The notes beneath the pieces were generated by a model. The model was given only the letters and a program-made list of their open reading frames with translations, had not been told where the DNA came from and ran no database searches. Positions 15,195 through 23,520 of a stretch of 25,185 bases of DNA are shown one piece after another. The DNA is from CAG-1000 sp964545285. GTDB taxonomy: Bacteria > Bacillota_I > Bacilli_A > RF39 > UBA660. A program made the translations under genes and the position numbers. The stretch covers positions 1-25,185 of the forward strand of contig CAZJEW010000018.1 of the NCBI GenBank assembly GCA_964545285.1, in the 5' to 3' direction. Numbering within the stretch: position 1 is the stretch's first letter; each line of letters opens with the position of its first letter.

Positions 15195-16052
15195 CTTTAT
15201 ACCTATTCTTTCACCATATTTAACAATTGTTTCTATATCGTTTTTACTATTATCCAATATATCCTTATCAATATCAACAATATTCTTTTTAATTAATAAA
15301 ACTATAGTAGAACCACCAAATTCAAAATAACCTTTTTCTTCACCTTTTTTAAATTTATAATTTTTATGTAAATTCTTAATTTTCCCAATACACATTGCGC
15401 CTATCTCAACTTCCACTATTTTATCAAAATTATTTGTATTAAGTATTGTATATTCTCTATCATTTGTTTTATAAAAATTATATTTATCTAAAGAGATTTT
15501 TTGTACTGTATGAAATACACCATTTATATGAATATTATCACTTTTTTTTCCATTATCAATATAACAATACCTATGATAATCTTTTTCTGATAATCTAAAT
15601 ACTAATGCATATCCATCTACATATTCACTTATAATATTTTTGCCAACAAGGGTATCTATATTATAGTATGAATCTTTTACCCTCAATGTTAAATCCTCAT
15701 TAATAGTATATATACTTATTTTTGAATCACATGGACTAATTAATATGTTTTCATTCATATTTATTGGTCTTTTGTTTGATAATATTTTTTTTGTAAAGAA
15801 TTCATTATAAGACTTATATTTTACTTGTTCATATTCTTTTAAGTCAATGTTATTTTTCTTTATATATTTGTTTATTCTATTTATTGATAGTCTACTATTC
15901 ATATATAGTCCAACTAATTTATTAAATGGCTTGGATATAAATATTTTTAGTACTATTCTTCCAAAAAAATTGTTATAAAAAAAATTAAGAGTTTTATTTG
16001 ACTCTAGTATTATATTTTTATTACTATCTCTTTCTCTTAATATATATTTCAT
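15183..16052 (-). CDS. psd: Phosphatidylserine decarboxylase
   Basis: Membrane-associated pyruvoyl enzyme that converts phosphatidylserine to phosphatidylethanolamine. The self-cleavage site is FGGST near the C-terminus, giving a pyruvoyl group from Ser248. FRLSEKDYHRYCYI carries the conserved Tyr-His-Arg of the active site, and SPCDSKI matches the conserved SP(C/A)D segment. 289 residues fit the longer Bacillota form. The ATG overlaps the pssA stop by four bases (ATGA), so product and enzyme supply are coupled. The 3' end converges on gatD with a four-base overlap inside a shared terminator. Confidence 0.95.
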   Translation of the reverse strand: MKYILRERDSNKNIILESNKTLNFFYNNFFGRIVLKIFISKPFNKLVGLYMNSRLSINRINKYIKKNNIDLKEYEQVKYKSYNEFFTKKILSNKRPINMNENILISPCDSKISIYTINEDLTLRVKDSYYNIDTLVGKNIISEYVDGYALVFRLSEKDYHRYCYIDNGKKSDNIHINGVFHTVQKISLDKYNFYKTNDREYTILNTNNFDKIVEVEIGAMCIGKIKNLHKNYKFKKGEEKGYFEFGGSTIVLLIKKNIVDIDKDILDNSKNDIETIVKYGERIGIKKNT

Positions 16053-16669
16053 AGAAATTTCTTTATAGTAATAATTAATATTATTTCTACTACTCCTAAT
16101 AATATAAATAGTATCATTGTTTTTATTCTTGGCTTTTTTATTTTTATTTTTGAAATAAATAACAATCCAACTATTAAAAGAGTTAATCCATAAATTAATA
16201 TAAAATATTTTCCCAAAAAATTTCTAAATATATAAATAAATGGAAATATTAATGCAGAACTTGTTACTGGAAGACCTGTATAAAATTTTACAGGGGAATC
16301 ACTATTTCTATTTATTTCAAGCATATTAAAATATGCAAGTCTTATTAATGCTGCTAAGGGATAAAATATAATAATTGTAAAGAAATATATTCTATTCATA
16401 CCAAGGCCAAATGTTATAGCAGCAGGTAGAACACCAAAGCATACCAAATCTGATAAACTATCTATTTGCATACCAAATGTTTTTTCATCTTTAGTTCTTT
16501 TTTCTTTTGTTCTTGCTACTTTACCATCAAACATATCACATAATCCAGAAAACATTAGACATATTATAGCAACAAAGGAGTGACCTCCAAAAGCATTAAT
16601 AATCCCAAAAACTCCTGAAATAAAACCCAAGTATGTTAACCACACTGTATAATCATAATAACCTATCAT
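16049..16669 (-). CDS. pssA: CDP-diacylglycerol-serine O-phosphatidyltransferase
   Basis: Integral membrane enzyme making phosphatidylserine from CDP-diacylglycerol and serine, the step before Psd. The CDP-alcohol phosphotransferase motif D-x2-DG-x2-AR-xn-G-x3-D-x3-D is complete: Asp45, Asp48-Gly49, Ala52-Arg53, Gly66, Asp70 and Asp74. About six hydrophobic segments follow; length 206 residues. GAGGT lies eight bases before the ATG and a strong promoter is found just upstream, so pssA-psd is its own operon, separate from rel. The organism therefore makes phosphatidylethanolamine. Confidence 0.95.
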   Translation of the reverse strand: MIGYYDYTVWLTYLGFISGVFGIINAFGGHSFVAIICLMFSGLCDMFDGKVARTKEKRTKDEKTFGMQIDSLSDLVCFGVLPAAITFGLGMNRIYFFTIIIFYPLAALIRLAYFNMLEINRNSDSPVKFYTGLPVTSSALIFPFIYIFRNFLGKYFILIYGLTLLIVGLLFISKIKIKKPRIKTMILFILLGVVEIILIITIKKFL

Positions 16670-16687
16670 ACTACTAACCTCATATTT

Positions 16688-16716
16688 ATTATACTAATAT
16701 TTTAAATTGATTTCAA
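16688..16716 (-). promoter_or_regulatory. Promoter of pssA-psd
   Basis: Minus strand: TTGAAA (16716-16711), 17-bp spacer, perfect TATAAT (16693-16688), about 20 nt before the pssA ATG. It lies just after the rel stop codon. Confidence 0.8.
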
Positions 16717-16721
16717 CCATA

Positions 16722-18842
16722 TTATATAAATACTCTTTCAACTAATTTAACCGATTTAAATTGTTTTAATTCTTCTATAAAACTTAATAGTTTTTCTATA
16801 TTTCTAACTTTACAACTAATATCATAAAATAATTCTTTATTTCTATTTATTAGATTAACAGAATCCATAGTAATATCATATTTTGTAGCTAATGATACAA
16901 TATTAACAAGGACATCTCCTATATCTTCAATATATACTTTTAATTTAGCTGTATATTTATTATCATTATTGTCCTCCCATTTTGCTTCTATAATTCTTTC
17001 ACTATTTAAATCTATATTAGGGCAATTTTTCGAATGTATCTTTACTCCATATCCTTTTGTAATATATCCTACTATATCTTCTCCATATACTGGATTACAA
17101 CAAGTAGCTAAGGAACACAATATATCAGTTGAACCTGCTATAATGATACCATTTTTGCTTATTTTCTTTTCTAATGTTGGCAATTTCTTTTTTGTTTCAT
17201 TTTTAATTTCTAATTTACTTAATAGAGTACTTGGTAAATATCTCAAAGTAGATATTGAAAAATAAATATCATCTAGTGTTTCTAAATTTAATGATGTTGT
17301 CAATTTTTTAACATTATCATCTGTAAAAACTGTTGATATATCAACATTTTTCTTTTTACATTCGTTTACCATCATTTCTTTTCCTAATGCTATATATTTA
17401 TCTCTTTCTTTTTTATAAAAATATGATTTTATTCTACTTTTAGCATTGTCTGTTTTAACTATTTTTAACCAGCCCTTTGAAGGTGAATGTCCTTTTTGGG
17501 TTATTAATTCTACTAAGTCTCCATCATTTAATTTATGGTCTAATTTTACCATTTTAGAGTTTACTAAAGCACCGATAGTTGTATTACCTACTTCACTATG
17601 TATTTTATATGCAAAATCTATTGGTGTACTTTCACTTGGTAATTCAATAATATCTCCTTTAGGAGTAAACACATATATTTCATTCTTCTTTAATTCTTCT
17701 TTTATGTTACCAAAGAATTCCATATTTGATTCTATATCATTTAATTCTACTAAAGCTCTTAATTGTTCCAAAGTAACATCTAAAACATTTTTAATACTCC
17801 CATCAGTTTTTTCTTTATAACTCCAATGAGATGCTATACCTTTTTCAGCTATTTCATCCATTTCGTATGTTCTTACTTGAACTTCATAAATTCTTTGATC
17901 TTCTCCAAAAACAGTTGTATGTAAACTTTGATACATATTTGATTTTGGATTTGCTATATAATCTTTAAATCTATTAGGAATAGGAGTGTACTTTGATTGA
18001 ACTAATCCTATTACTCTATAACAATCTTCTACTGTATTTACAAGTACTCTTAATCCTAATAAATCATATATTTCTTCCCATTTCTTTCCAATTATTAATT
18101 TATTATATATTCCACGAACTGATTTAACTCTTGAGAGTATTTCATATTTTATATTATGAGCATCTAAAATACGACATATTTCATTTCTCATTTTTCCTAA
18201 AGAGTTTTCTAAATCATCTTTAGATGCATTTATTCTATTTAATATTTTTTCATATTCTTGTTTTACACTATTTCTAAGACATAAGTCTTCCATTTCACTT
18301 TTAATTTTTTTAAGTCCTAATCTATGTGCAATAGGAATATAAATGTTTTGTGTTTCATCAATAATGTACTTTTGATGTTCTTCATCATGTACACTTAAAG
18401 TTTTTAAATTATCTAATCTATCAGCAAGTTTAATAAACAATGTTGATGGGTTTTCAGAAAGTCCAACTAATATTCTTCTATATTTTTCAGGGTTGTTCAC
18501 TTTAAATGTTTGTTTTAAGTTACTTATTTTTGTAACAGATGCCACTATATTAGCACTATCAGTTCCAAACATATCTTCTATTTCTTCATATGTCATTTTA
18601 TTAAGAGATATTGCCTCATGTATTAAAGCACATCCTATAGTAATAGGATCCATTTTTAAATCTGCTAAAATATAAGACACATTTATTGGATGAACTATAT
18701 AATCATCTCCTGTAAGTCTTTTCATTCCTTCATATACTTTTTCAGCTTGATTATAGTATTTATCAATAAATTCTATATAATCACTTTCCATATAACTAGA
18801 TAGTATTTGTTTTAAATCCTCATATGTTTTAATAAAGATCAC
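16722..18842 (-). CDS. rel: RelA/SpoT-family (p)ppGpp synthetase with degenerate hydrolase
   Basis: Long RSH protein of 706 residues with every family domain: HD-type hydrolase (about 25-180), synthetase (about 230-345), TGS (about 390-450), zinc-finger/RIS region with TCC (about 575-615) and C-terminal ACT (about 627-706). The synthetase looks intact: YDLLGLRV, RFKDYIANPKSNMYQSLHTT and EVQVRT are present. In the hydrolase, His51 and Asp141 are kept, but the LHDVVEDT motif reads LIHEAISLN, so Asp to Glu76, Glu to Ser79 and Asp to Leu80. A synthetase-only protein is likely. The start is odd: GTG at 18842 overlaps the AGAAAGGGTG ribosome site; ATT at 18833 would be better spaced. It follows secDF by 8 bp in an operon. 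Confidence 0.94.
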   Translation of the reverse strand: MIFIKTYEDLKQILSSYMESDYIEFIDKYYNQAEKVYEGMKRLTGDDYIVHPINVSYILADLKMDPITIGCALIHEAISLNKMTYEEIEDMFGTDSANIVASVTKISNLKQTFKVNNPEKYRRILVGLSENPSTLFIKLADRLDNLKTLSVHDEEHQKYIIDETQNIYIPIAHRLGLKKIKSEMEDLCLRNSVKQEYEKILNRINASKDDLENSLGKMRNEICRILDAHNIKYEILSRVKSVRGIYNKLIIGKKWEEIYDLLGLRVLVNTVEDCYRVIGLVQSKYTPIPNRFKDYIANPKSNMYQSLHTTVFGEDQRIYEVQVRTYEMDEIAEKGIASHWSYKEKTDGSIKNVLDVTLEQLRALVELNDIESNMEFFGNIKEELKKNEIYVFTPKGDIIELPSESTPIDFAYKIHSEVGNTTIGALVNSKMVKLDHKLNDGDLVELITQKGHSPSKGWLKIVKTDNAKSRIKSYFYKKERDKYIALGKEMMVNECKKKNVDISTVFTDDNVKKLTTSLNLETLDDIYFSISTLRYLPSTLLSKLEIKNETKKKLPTLEKKISKNGIIIAGSTDILCSLATCCNPVYGEDIVGYITKGYGVKIHSKNCPNIDLNSERIIEAKWEDNNDNKYTAKLKVYIEDIGDVLVNIVSLATKYDITMDSVNLINRNKELFYDISCKVRNIEKLLSFIEELKQFKSVKLVERVFI

Positions 18843-18850
18843 CCTTTCTT

Positions 18851-21073
18851 TTATGAATTAATTCCTTTTACTAATAATTCATGTGCTTCATTATCTTCAT
18901 CATCAGGTTTTTTCATACTTTTACTCTCCAATAGTAGCCAAATCTTTGAACCAATTATTAATGAAGATACACTTCCTGCAATTAATCCAATCAATATAGC
19001 AATATTAAATGTAAATATTGAATTAAGTTTAACAAATAGTAATGAAACAACTGCAACAATAGTAGTAATACTTGTCCATATATTTCTACTAATAGTTTCA
19101 TTTGATGAAGCATTTACAAGTTTAATTAAATCTTCATCAGTTAATTTCTTTTTATTTTTAAATATTTTTTTCTTATTATCTCTTATTCTATCAAATACAA
19201 CAATTGTATCATTAATAGAATAACCTATAATTGTTAACAAAGCAGCAACTAATATAAAACTAACTTCTATTTTAAATATAATAAAGAATGATAATATTAT
19301 AAAAACGTCATGTATTAACATTAATATACCTGATATAGCAAAATTTAAATTAAATCTTATAGCTACGTATATTATGATTGCTAATATAGAATAAATTAAA
19401 GCTCTAATAGCATTTTCAGTTAAATTTTTAGTTACCAATGTACTTATTTCATTTAATGATACTTCAAGATTCATATTCTCTAATTTATTCTTAATATCTA
19501 ATTCTTCTGTTTCATCTAATACATTATTGATTTTAATATATCCTTCATTATCGCTTCCTATGTATGTTCCATAATCAACAATAGTATACTCCTTAAGGGT
19601 ATCTTTTATTGAAATAAAATCTAAATTATCGTTTGAAGTCAATATTATATTAGTACCACCAGTAAAATCAACACCAAAGTTAAAACCATTAATAAAGAAA
19701 AATACTATTCCAATTATCATTATGGATAAAGATAAATATATTGCATATTTAGAGTTTTTATTAAAATCAATATTTGGTTTTTTCTTTTGATTTCCTAGTA
19801 ATAATACTTCTTTTTTATTAAACATTTTTGACTTTATAAATAAGCCTAATAACATCCTATAAAGTATCACTGTAGTAATTATAGTAACTATAATAGTAAT
19901 TATTAACATTGTGGCAAATCCTCTTACTGAAGATTCTCCGAAAATATATAATATAACTCCTGCAATTAAAGTAGTAATATTTGCATCTATAATTGCTACC
20001 AAACTACTCTTATTACCTTCTTTATATGAAGATATCAGGTTCTTACCTTGATTTAATTCATCTTTTATTCTCTCCGTAGAAATAATTATTGAATCGACTG
20101 CCATACCAACACCTAATACTAAAGCAGCAATACCAGTAAGTGTTAATACTCCACCTACTGCATTAAAAATAATAAACACTAATAAAGAATATATTATTAA
20201 ACAAATACTTCCTATTAAACCACTTATTCTATATTTAAATATTAATATTAATGAAATGATAATCAATGTAATTATTCCTGCAATTCCGGTTTTTTGTATA
20301 GTTGAAGATCCAAAAGATGCTGATACATTTCTAGGAGTAGACTCTTCTATTAATTTTGTTGGTAAGCTTCCACTATTAATTAAATCTACTAAATATTGAG
20401 CATCTTCTTTTGTAAAAGTTCCATCTATAACTACATCTGAACTTAAAGCATCATTAACATAAGGAGCACTAATACATTTCAAATTACCATCTTTTCCACA
20501 AGTGTCTTTTTCACTTTCATAACTATCTACAGAAGGATCAAAATCTAACCATATAACCATTTTGTTTTGATCATTTGATTTTTTAGATACTTCTTTAGTT
20601 ACATCATAAAAAGTTTTAGAATCTTTAATATCTAAACTAACTTGATAATAAAATGTTTTATTGTTTTGAGATACTTTTGCACCATTTTTACCTAAAATAT
20701 CACTTGTCATAAGTAAATTATCTTCTGTGTCTCTAAACGATAAAACAGCTGTTGTGCTTATTCTATCTCTTGCTTCTTCTTCATTTGAAACTCCTGGTAA
20801 TTGTACTCTTAAAAGATTATCTCCTTCAAAAGCAATTACAGGTTCACTAACACCTAAAGTATCAATTCTATTAACAATTGCTTTATATGTATTATCTAAA
20901 TCTTCTTGTGTTAATTTTTCTCCTTCTACTAAAGGTTCAATTCTATAAAGGACTTCAAATCCTCCTTGTAGTTCTATACCATAACTTATATTTTTTAAAG
21001 TTGGTTTTACTAATAATAATGAAGCAATTAATAATGCTACCACTATTAATATGTACTTAATTAAATTTTTCAT
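18851..21073 (-). CDS. secDF: SecDF fused protein-export subunit
   Basis: Membrane protein that uses the proton gradient to help SecYEG complete preprotein export. SecD and SecF are fused in one 740-residue chain, as in Bacillus. The SecD half has YGIELQGGFEVLYR (about 31-44), a P1 outside domain to about 255 and the membrane motif GVGMAVDSIIISTERI (about 320-335). The SecF half begins about 435 with FGVDFTGGT (about 468) and has IGYSINDTIVVFDRIRDN (about 618-635). The usual twelve membrane segments are consistent with the hydropathy. AGGAGG precedes the ATG by four bases. Neighbours comN and rel reproduce Bacillus-type gene clustering. Confidence 0.96.
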   Translation of the reverse strand: MKNLIKYILIVVALLIASLLLVKPTLKNISYGIELQGGFEVLYRIEPLVEGEKLTQEDLDNTYKAIVNRIDTLGVSEPVIAFEGDNLLRVQLPGVSNEEEARDRISTTAVLSFRDTEDNLLMTSDILGKNGAKVSQNNKTFYYQVSLDIKDSKTFYDVTKEVSKKSNDQNKMVIWLDFDPSVDSYESEKDTCGKDGNLKCISAPYVNDALSSDVVIDGTFTKEDAQYLVDLINSGSLPTKLIEESTPRNVSASFGSSTIQKTGIAGIITLIIISLILIFKYRISGLIGSICLIIYSLLVFIIFNAVGGVLTLTGIAALVLGVGMAVDSIIISTERIKDELNQGKNLISSYKEGNKSSLVAIIDANITTLIAGVILYIFGESSVRGFATMLIITIIVTIITTVILYRMLLGLFIKSKMFNKKEVLLLGNQKKKPNIDFNKNSKYAIYLSLSIMIIGIVFFFINGFNFGVDFTGGTNIILTSNDNLDFISIKDTLKEYTIVDYGTYIGSDNEGYIKINNVLDETEELDIKNKLENMNLEVSLNEISTLVTKNLTENAIRALIYSILAIIIYVAIRFNLNFAISGILMLIHDVFIILSFFIIFKIEVSFILVAALLTIIGYSINDTIVVFDRIRDNKKKIFKNKKKLTDEDLIKLVNASSNETISRNIWTSITTIVAVVSLLFVKLNSIFTFNIAILIGLIAGSVSSLIIGSKIWLLLESKSMKKPDDEDNEAHELLVKGINS

Positions 21074-21081
21074 GATGCCTC

Positions 21082-21372
21082 CTATAAAACATTATCTTCC
21101 TTTTTATCAATGTTTCTTTTTAATTCATTCATCTTATTCATTACATATTCATATACTGAATAATTGTCCACATATAAAATATCACAAACCAAATCATTTA
21201 ATTCTAAATCATTTTTATTTTTCCACAATTTAGAAACAAGATAATTCCATATATCTTTTTCATTAACCATTTTATATCCAGAGTTTCTAATCTCTTTACA
21301 TTTAGAATATAAAGCAGGAGTAACTCTATTATATAACTCTTCTATACTTTTAAATTCAATACTTTCCTGCAT
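21082..21372 (-). CDS. comN: ComN/YrzD-like post-transcriptional regulator
   Basis: Small all-helical protein (96 residues) of the family called post-transcriptional regulator ComN in Bacillus subtilis, where it acts on comE mRNA and meets DivIVA. The pattern TPALYSKCKEIRNSGY (about 18-33), then NEKDIWNYLVSKLWK and LNDLVCDILYVDNYSVYEYV, matches the family (LxPALxSKxxEFxxxGY, WxFLxxKxWK, LHEIVNDILxLxxxDYxxF). Its place directly before secDF is the same as in Bacillus, which supports the call. The ATG at 21372 has GGTGA upstream; the frame extends to a TTG at 21384 that overlaps this ribosome site. Confidence 0.8.
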   Translation of the reverse strand: MQESIEFKSIEELYNRVTPALYSKCKEIRNSGYKMVNEKDIWNYLVSKLWKNKNDLELNDLVCDILYVDNYSVYEYVMNKMNELKRNIDKKEDNVL

Positions 21373-21464
21373 TCTTTTCACCAATAATATTATAATATAT
21401 TTACTAAAAAAAAGATAGTTATAATTTTTATTAACTTTTTGATCTTATACATTTACAATTATAC

Positions 21465-21495
21465 ATAAAAAAATAAAAATAGTTAGAATAAACTA
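21465..21495 (-). terminator. Weak terminator after the RCC1-repeat gene
   Basis: On the minus strand, TAGTT (21495-21491) pairs with AACTA (21484-21480), extendable with a bulge, and is followed by a T-rich run of about 15 bases. The stem is short. Confidence 0.4.
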
Positions 21496-21499
21496 GCTA

Positions 21500-21964
21500 T
21501 TAATATACATTTGTAATTGAAGGTATATAATGTGTTAATGGAATAGAATTACCAAGTTGACCATAAAGATTATATCCCCAAGAAAACAAATCTCCATATG
21601 AATCTATTACTAATGTATATTGGTATCCTGCTGATACACTACTAAATGTTGTTCCACTCATTTTTAATTCATCATTTAATATTGTATTTGTTAAATCTAT
21701 AAAGCTTATTTGATAATATGCTGTTAACGTTCCTGTGTTCTCAACAGTAAATGTTTTTGTTGTTGTCCATCCTGGATATATATTATTTGCTACTACTTGT
21801 GCTCCTCCATTATATGTAATATTTAATGTTCCTGTTGATGTGTTTATACTAGTTGCATCATTATTTCCACTTACTACTATATTAAAATATGCATAAGTTA
21901 ACCCTACACTTAATAAGAATACAAATACTAATAACATTCCAAACATCATTTTATTATGTTTCAT
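21500..21964 (-). CDS. Small secreted TasA/CalY-like protein with one RCC1 repeat
   Basis: A 154-residue protein with the start at 21964 (AGGA six bases upstream; the ATG at 21982 has none). Residues 7-25 form a hydrophobic signal segment ending TYAYFN, which resembles the SipW-type signal of TasA/camelysin proteins. Residues 28-105 look like the start of that beta-sandwich fold (TGTLNITYNGG, IYPGWTTTKTFTVENTG, YYQISF). From about 107 it changes abruptly to one RCC1-type repeat: SSVSAGYQYTLVIDSYGDLF then SWGYNLYGQLGNS. A stop follows within that repeat unit. RCC1 propellers need about seven repeats, so this is probably a truncated or recombined gene, though a stable short protein is possible. 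Function unknown; exported to the surface. Confidence 0.65.
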   Translation of the reverse strand: MKHNKMMFGMLLVFVFLLSVGLTYAYFNIVVSGNNDATSINTSTGTLNITYNGGAQVVANNIYPGWTTTKTFTVENTGTLTAYYQISFIDLTNTILNDELKMSGTTFSSVSAGYQYTLVIDSYGDLFSWGYNLYGQLGNSIPLTHYIPSITNVY

Positions 21965-22036
21965 TGGTATTCCTATATTCATAATAAAATAATATATTAT
22001 TTATTTATTATTTATAAGTTTTATTATATCATTATA

Positions 22037-22768
22037 TTAATTATCATTAAATATTACCTTATTCAAATATAGTCCTTCTGGAGGAGCACATTTTCCTAAA
22101 GATGTTCTGTTTTCAGATTCAAATATTATTTTTATATCTTCTAACTTTTTTTTACCATTATTTATTTCAATTAATAGTCCAACAATATTTCTAATCATAT
22201 ATCTTAAGAATGATTTTGATTCAAATCTTAAATATAATACTTTTTTTGATATTTTATAATCTATTGTTAATTCTTTTATATAATTTGTTTTATCTTGATC
22301 TGATGTAAAGCTTTTAAAATTATGTTTTCCATTCATTTTATTAATAAAAGTATTTAATAAATCTTTTGATATATTTTTATTATATTGGAGTATATAATCT
22401 TTTTCTAAAGGATTATATATTCCCATATTAATTTTATATATATATTCTTTTTTTGATACATTATATCTTGAATTAAATTCATCTTTTACTTTTTTTATTG
22501 ATTTAATGTAGATGCTTTTATTTAACATAGTATTCAAACTATATTTTAGTTTCTTAGGATTTATAAACTTATTTGATTCAAAATGACAATATTGATCTAG
22601 TGCATGTACTCCTTTATCTGTTCTTGAAGATGCTAAAGCATTTATATTTTCATTAAATATTTTTGATAAGTTTTTTTCTATTTCACCTTCTACAGTTAGC
22701 TTGCTTTTTTGAGTTTGATATCCATGAAATTTTGATCCATCATATTCTAAATTAATCAAATATTTCAT
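22037..22768 (-). CDS. truA: tRNA pseudouridine synthase A
   Basis: Makes pseudouridine at positions 38-40 of the tRNA anticodon stem-loop. The 243-residue protein has the catalytic motif SSRTDKGVHALDQ with the nucleophilic Asp, the N-terminal YDGSKFHGYQTQ segment, FKSFTSDQD and the C-terminal SFLRYMIRNIVGLLIEI. All are standard for TruA, and length is typical. ATG overlaps the ecfT stop by four bases (ATGA), with GGGG upstream. The ecfA1-ecfA2-ecfT-truA order is the same as in Bacillus, so the neighbourhood is ancestral. Confidence 0.97.
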   Translation of the reverse strand: MKYLINLEYDGSKFHGYQTQKSKLTVEGEIEKNLSKIFNENINALASSRTDKGVHALDQYCHFESNKFINPKKLKYSLNTMLNKSIYIKSIKKVKDEFNSRYNVSKKEYIYKINMGIYNPLEKDYILQYNKNISKDLLNTFINKMNGKHNFKSFTSDQDKTNYIKELTIDYKISKKVLYLRFESKSFLRYMIRNIVGLLIEINNGKKKLEDIKIIFESENRTSLGKCAPPEGLYLNKVIFNDN

Positions 22769-23520
22769 ATAAGCCCCACATCATTTATATATGCATATAT
22801 TAATAACAAATGAAACAACATAAATACTATATCATAGAATCCTACTTTATTTGTTCTATAATTTGTTCTATACATTTTAACATCATAGAGTCTTAATTTA
22901 CCAGAAAATGATATTTCATCATTTTTTCTTCTTGTTAATTTAAACATATTAGAATATATTTTATTTAATGCATAGAATCTTCCAAATACCGTTGAATGAT
23001 TATAATCTATACCTCTTGATGATTGAGCTTTTAATATCTTATATTCTGTATTTTGCATTCTTGGAATATATCTTAATAAGTTATTAATTTTAAATGCTAT
23101 TTTTGAAACACGTAAAAATAAAATATTAAATGGAGTTATTACTTTTTCAACACTATATATTGTTTCGCTTGGAGAAGTAGTAAATGCCAATATATTTAAA
23201 TATTCAACTATAATAATTAATTTTAATAAATATATACATGTAAGTTCTAAGGTATTACCAAAGTATGCTGATGCAAATACTATTATTAAATATATATATC
23301 TAAAAAACCAAAATGTTTTAAAATAATATTTAATAGGAACATAACTAAGTAGTATCATTACTATAACTAAAGATAGTAAAAACAAATGAATATATAATGA
23401 CTTTGATGCTATTACTAAAAAAACTGCTATTAAAAATAATATTAATTTAACTACTGGATTAAGTCTATGAATAGATGAATCTACAGGATAAAATGATCCA
23501 AAAGAATTTCTAGAATACAT
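22765..23520 (-). CDS. ecfT: Energy-coupling factor transmembrane protein EcfT
   Basis: Membrane scaffold of the ECF vitamin/micronutrient importer; it joins the two ATPases to exchangeable substrate-binding S subunits. 251 residues, near the usual 260. The N-terminal RLNPVVKLILFLIAVFLVI is typical. The first coupling motif is present as LKAQSSRGIDY (about 164-174). The second Arg-Gly coupling motif expected further on is not obvious; that region reads KLRLYDVKMYRTNYR. Overlaps ecfA2 by 11 nt and truA by 4. No S component is in the window, which fits a group II (shared) ECF system. Both partner ATPases are unusual. Confidence 0.9.
   Translation of the reverse strand: MYSRNSFGSFYPVDSSIHRLNPVVKLILFLIAVFLVIASKSLYIHLFLLSLVIVMILLSYVPIKYYFKTFWFFRYIYLIIVFASAYFGNTLELTCIYLLKLIIIVEYLNILAFTTSPSETIYSVEKVITPFNILFLRVSKIAFKINNLLRYIPRMQNTEYKILKAQSSRGIDYNHSTVFGRFYALNKIYSNMFKLTRRKNDEISFSGKLRLYDVKMYRTNYRTNKVGFYDIVFMLFHLLLIYAYINDVGLI

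Noticed and set aside
10036..16669. Mycoplasma-type genetic code (TGA as Trp), suggested by the AT content
   Set aside because: spoVAC, spoVAD and pssA end in TGA at the right family length, and Trp is coded by TGG throughout.
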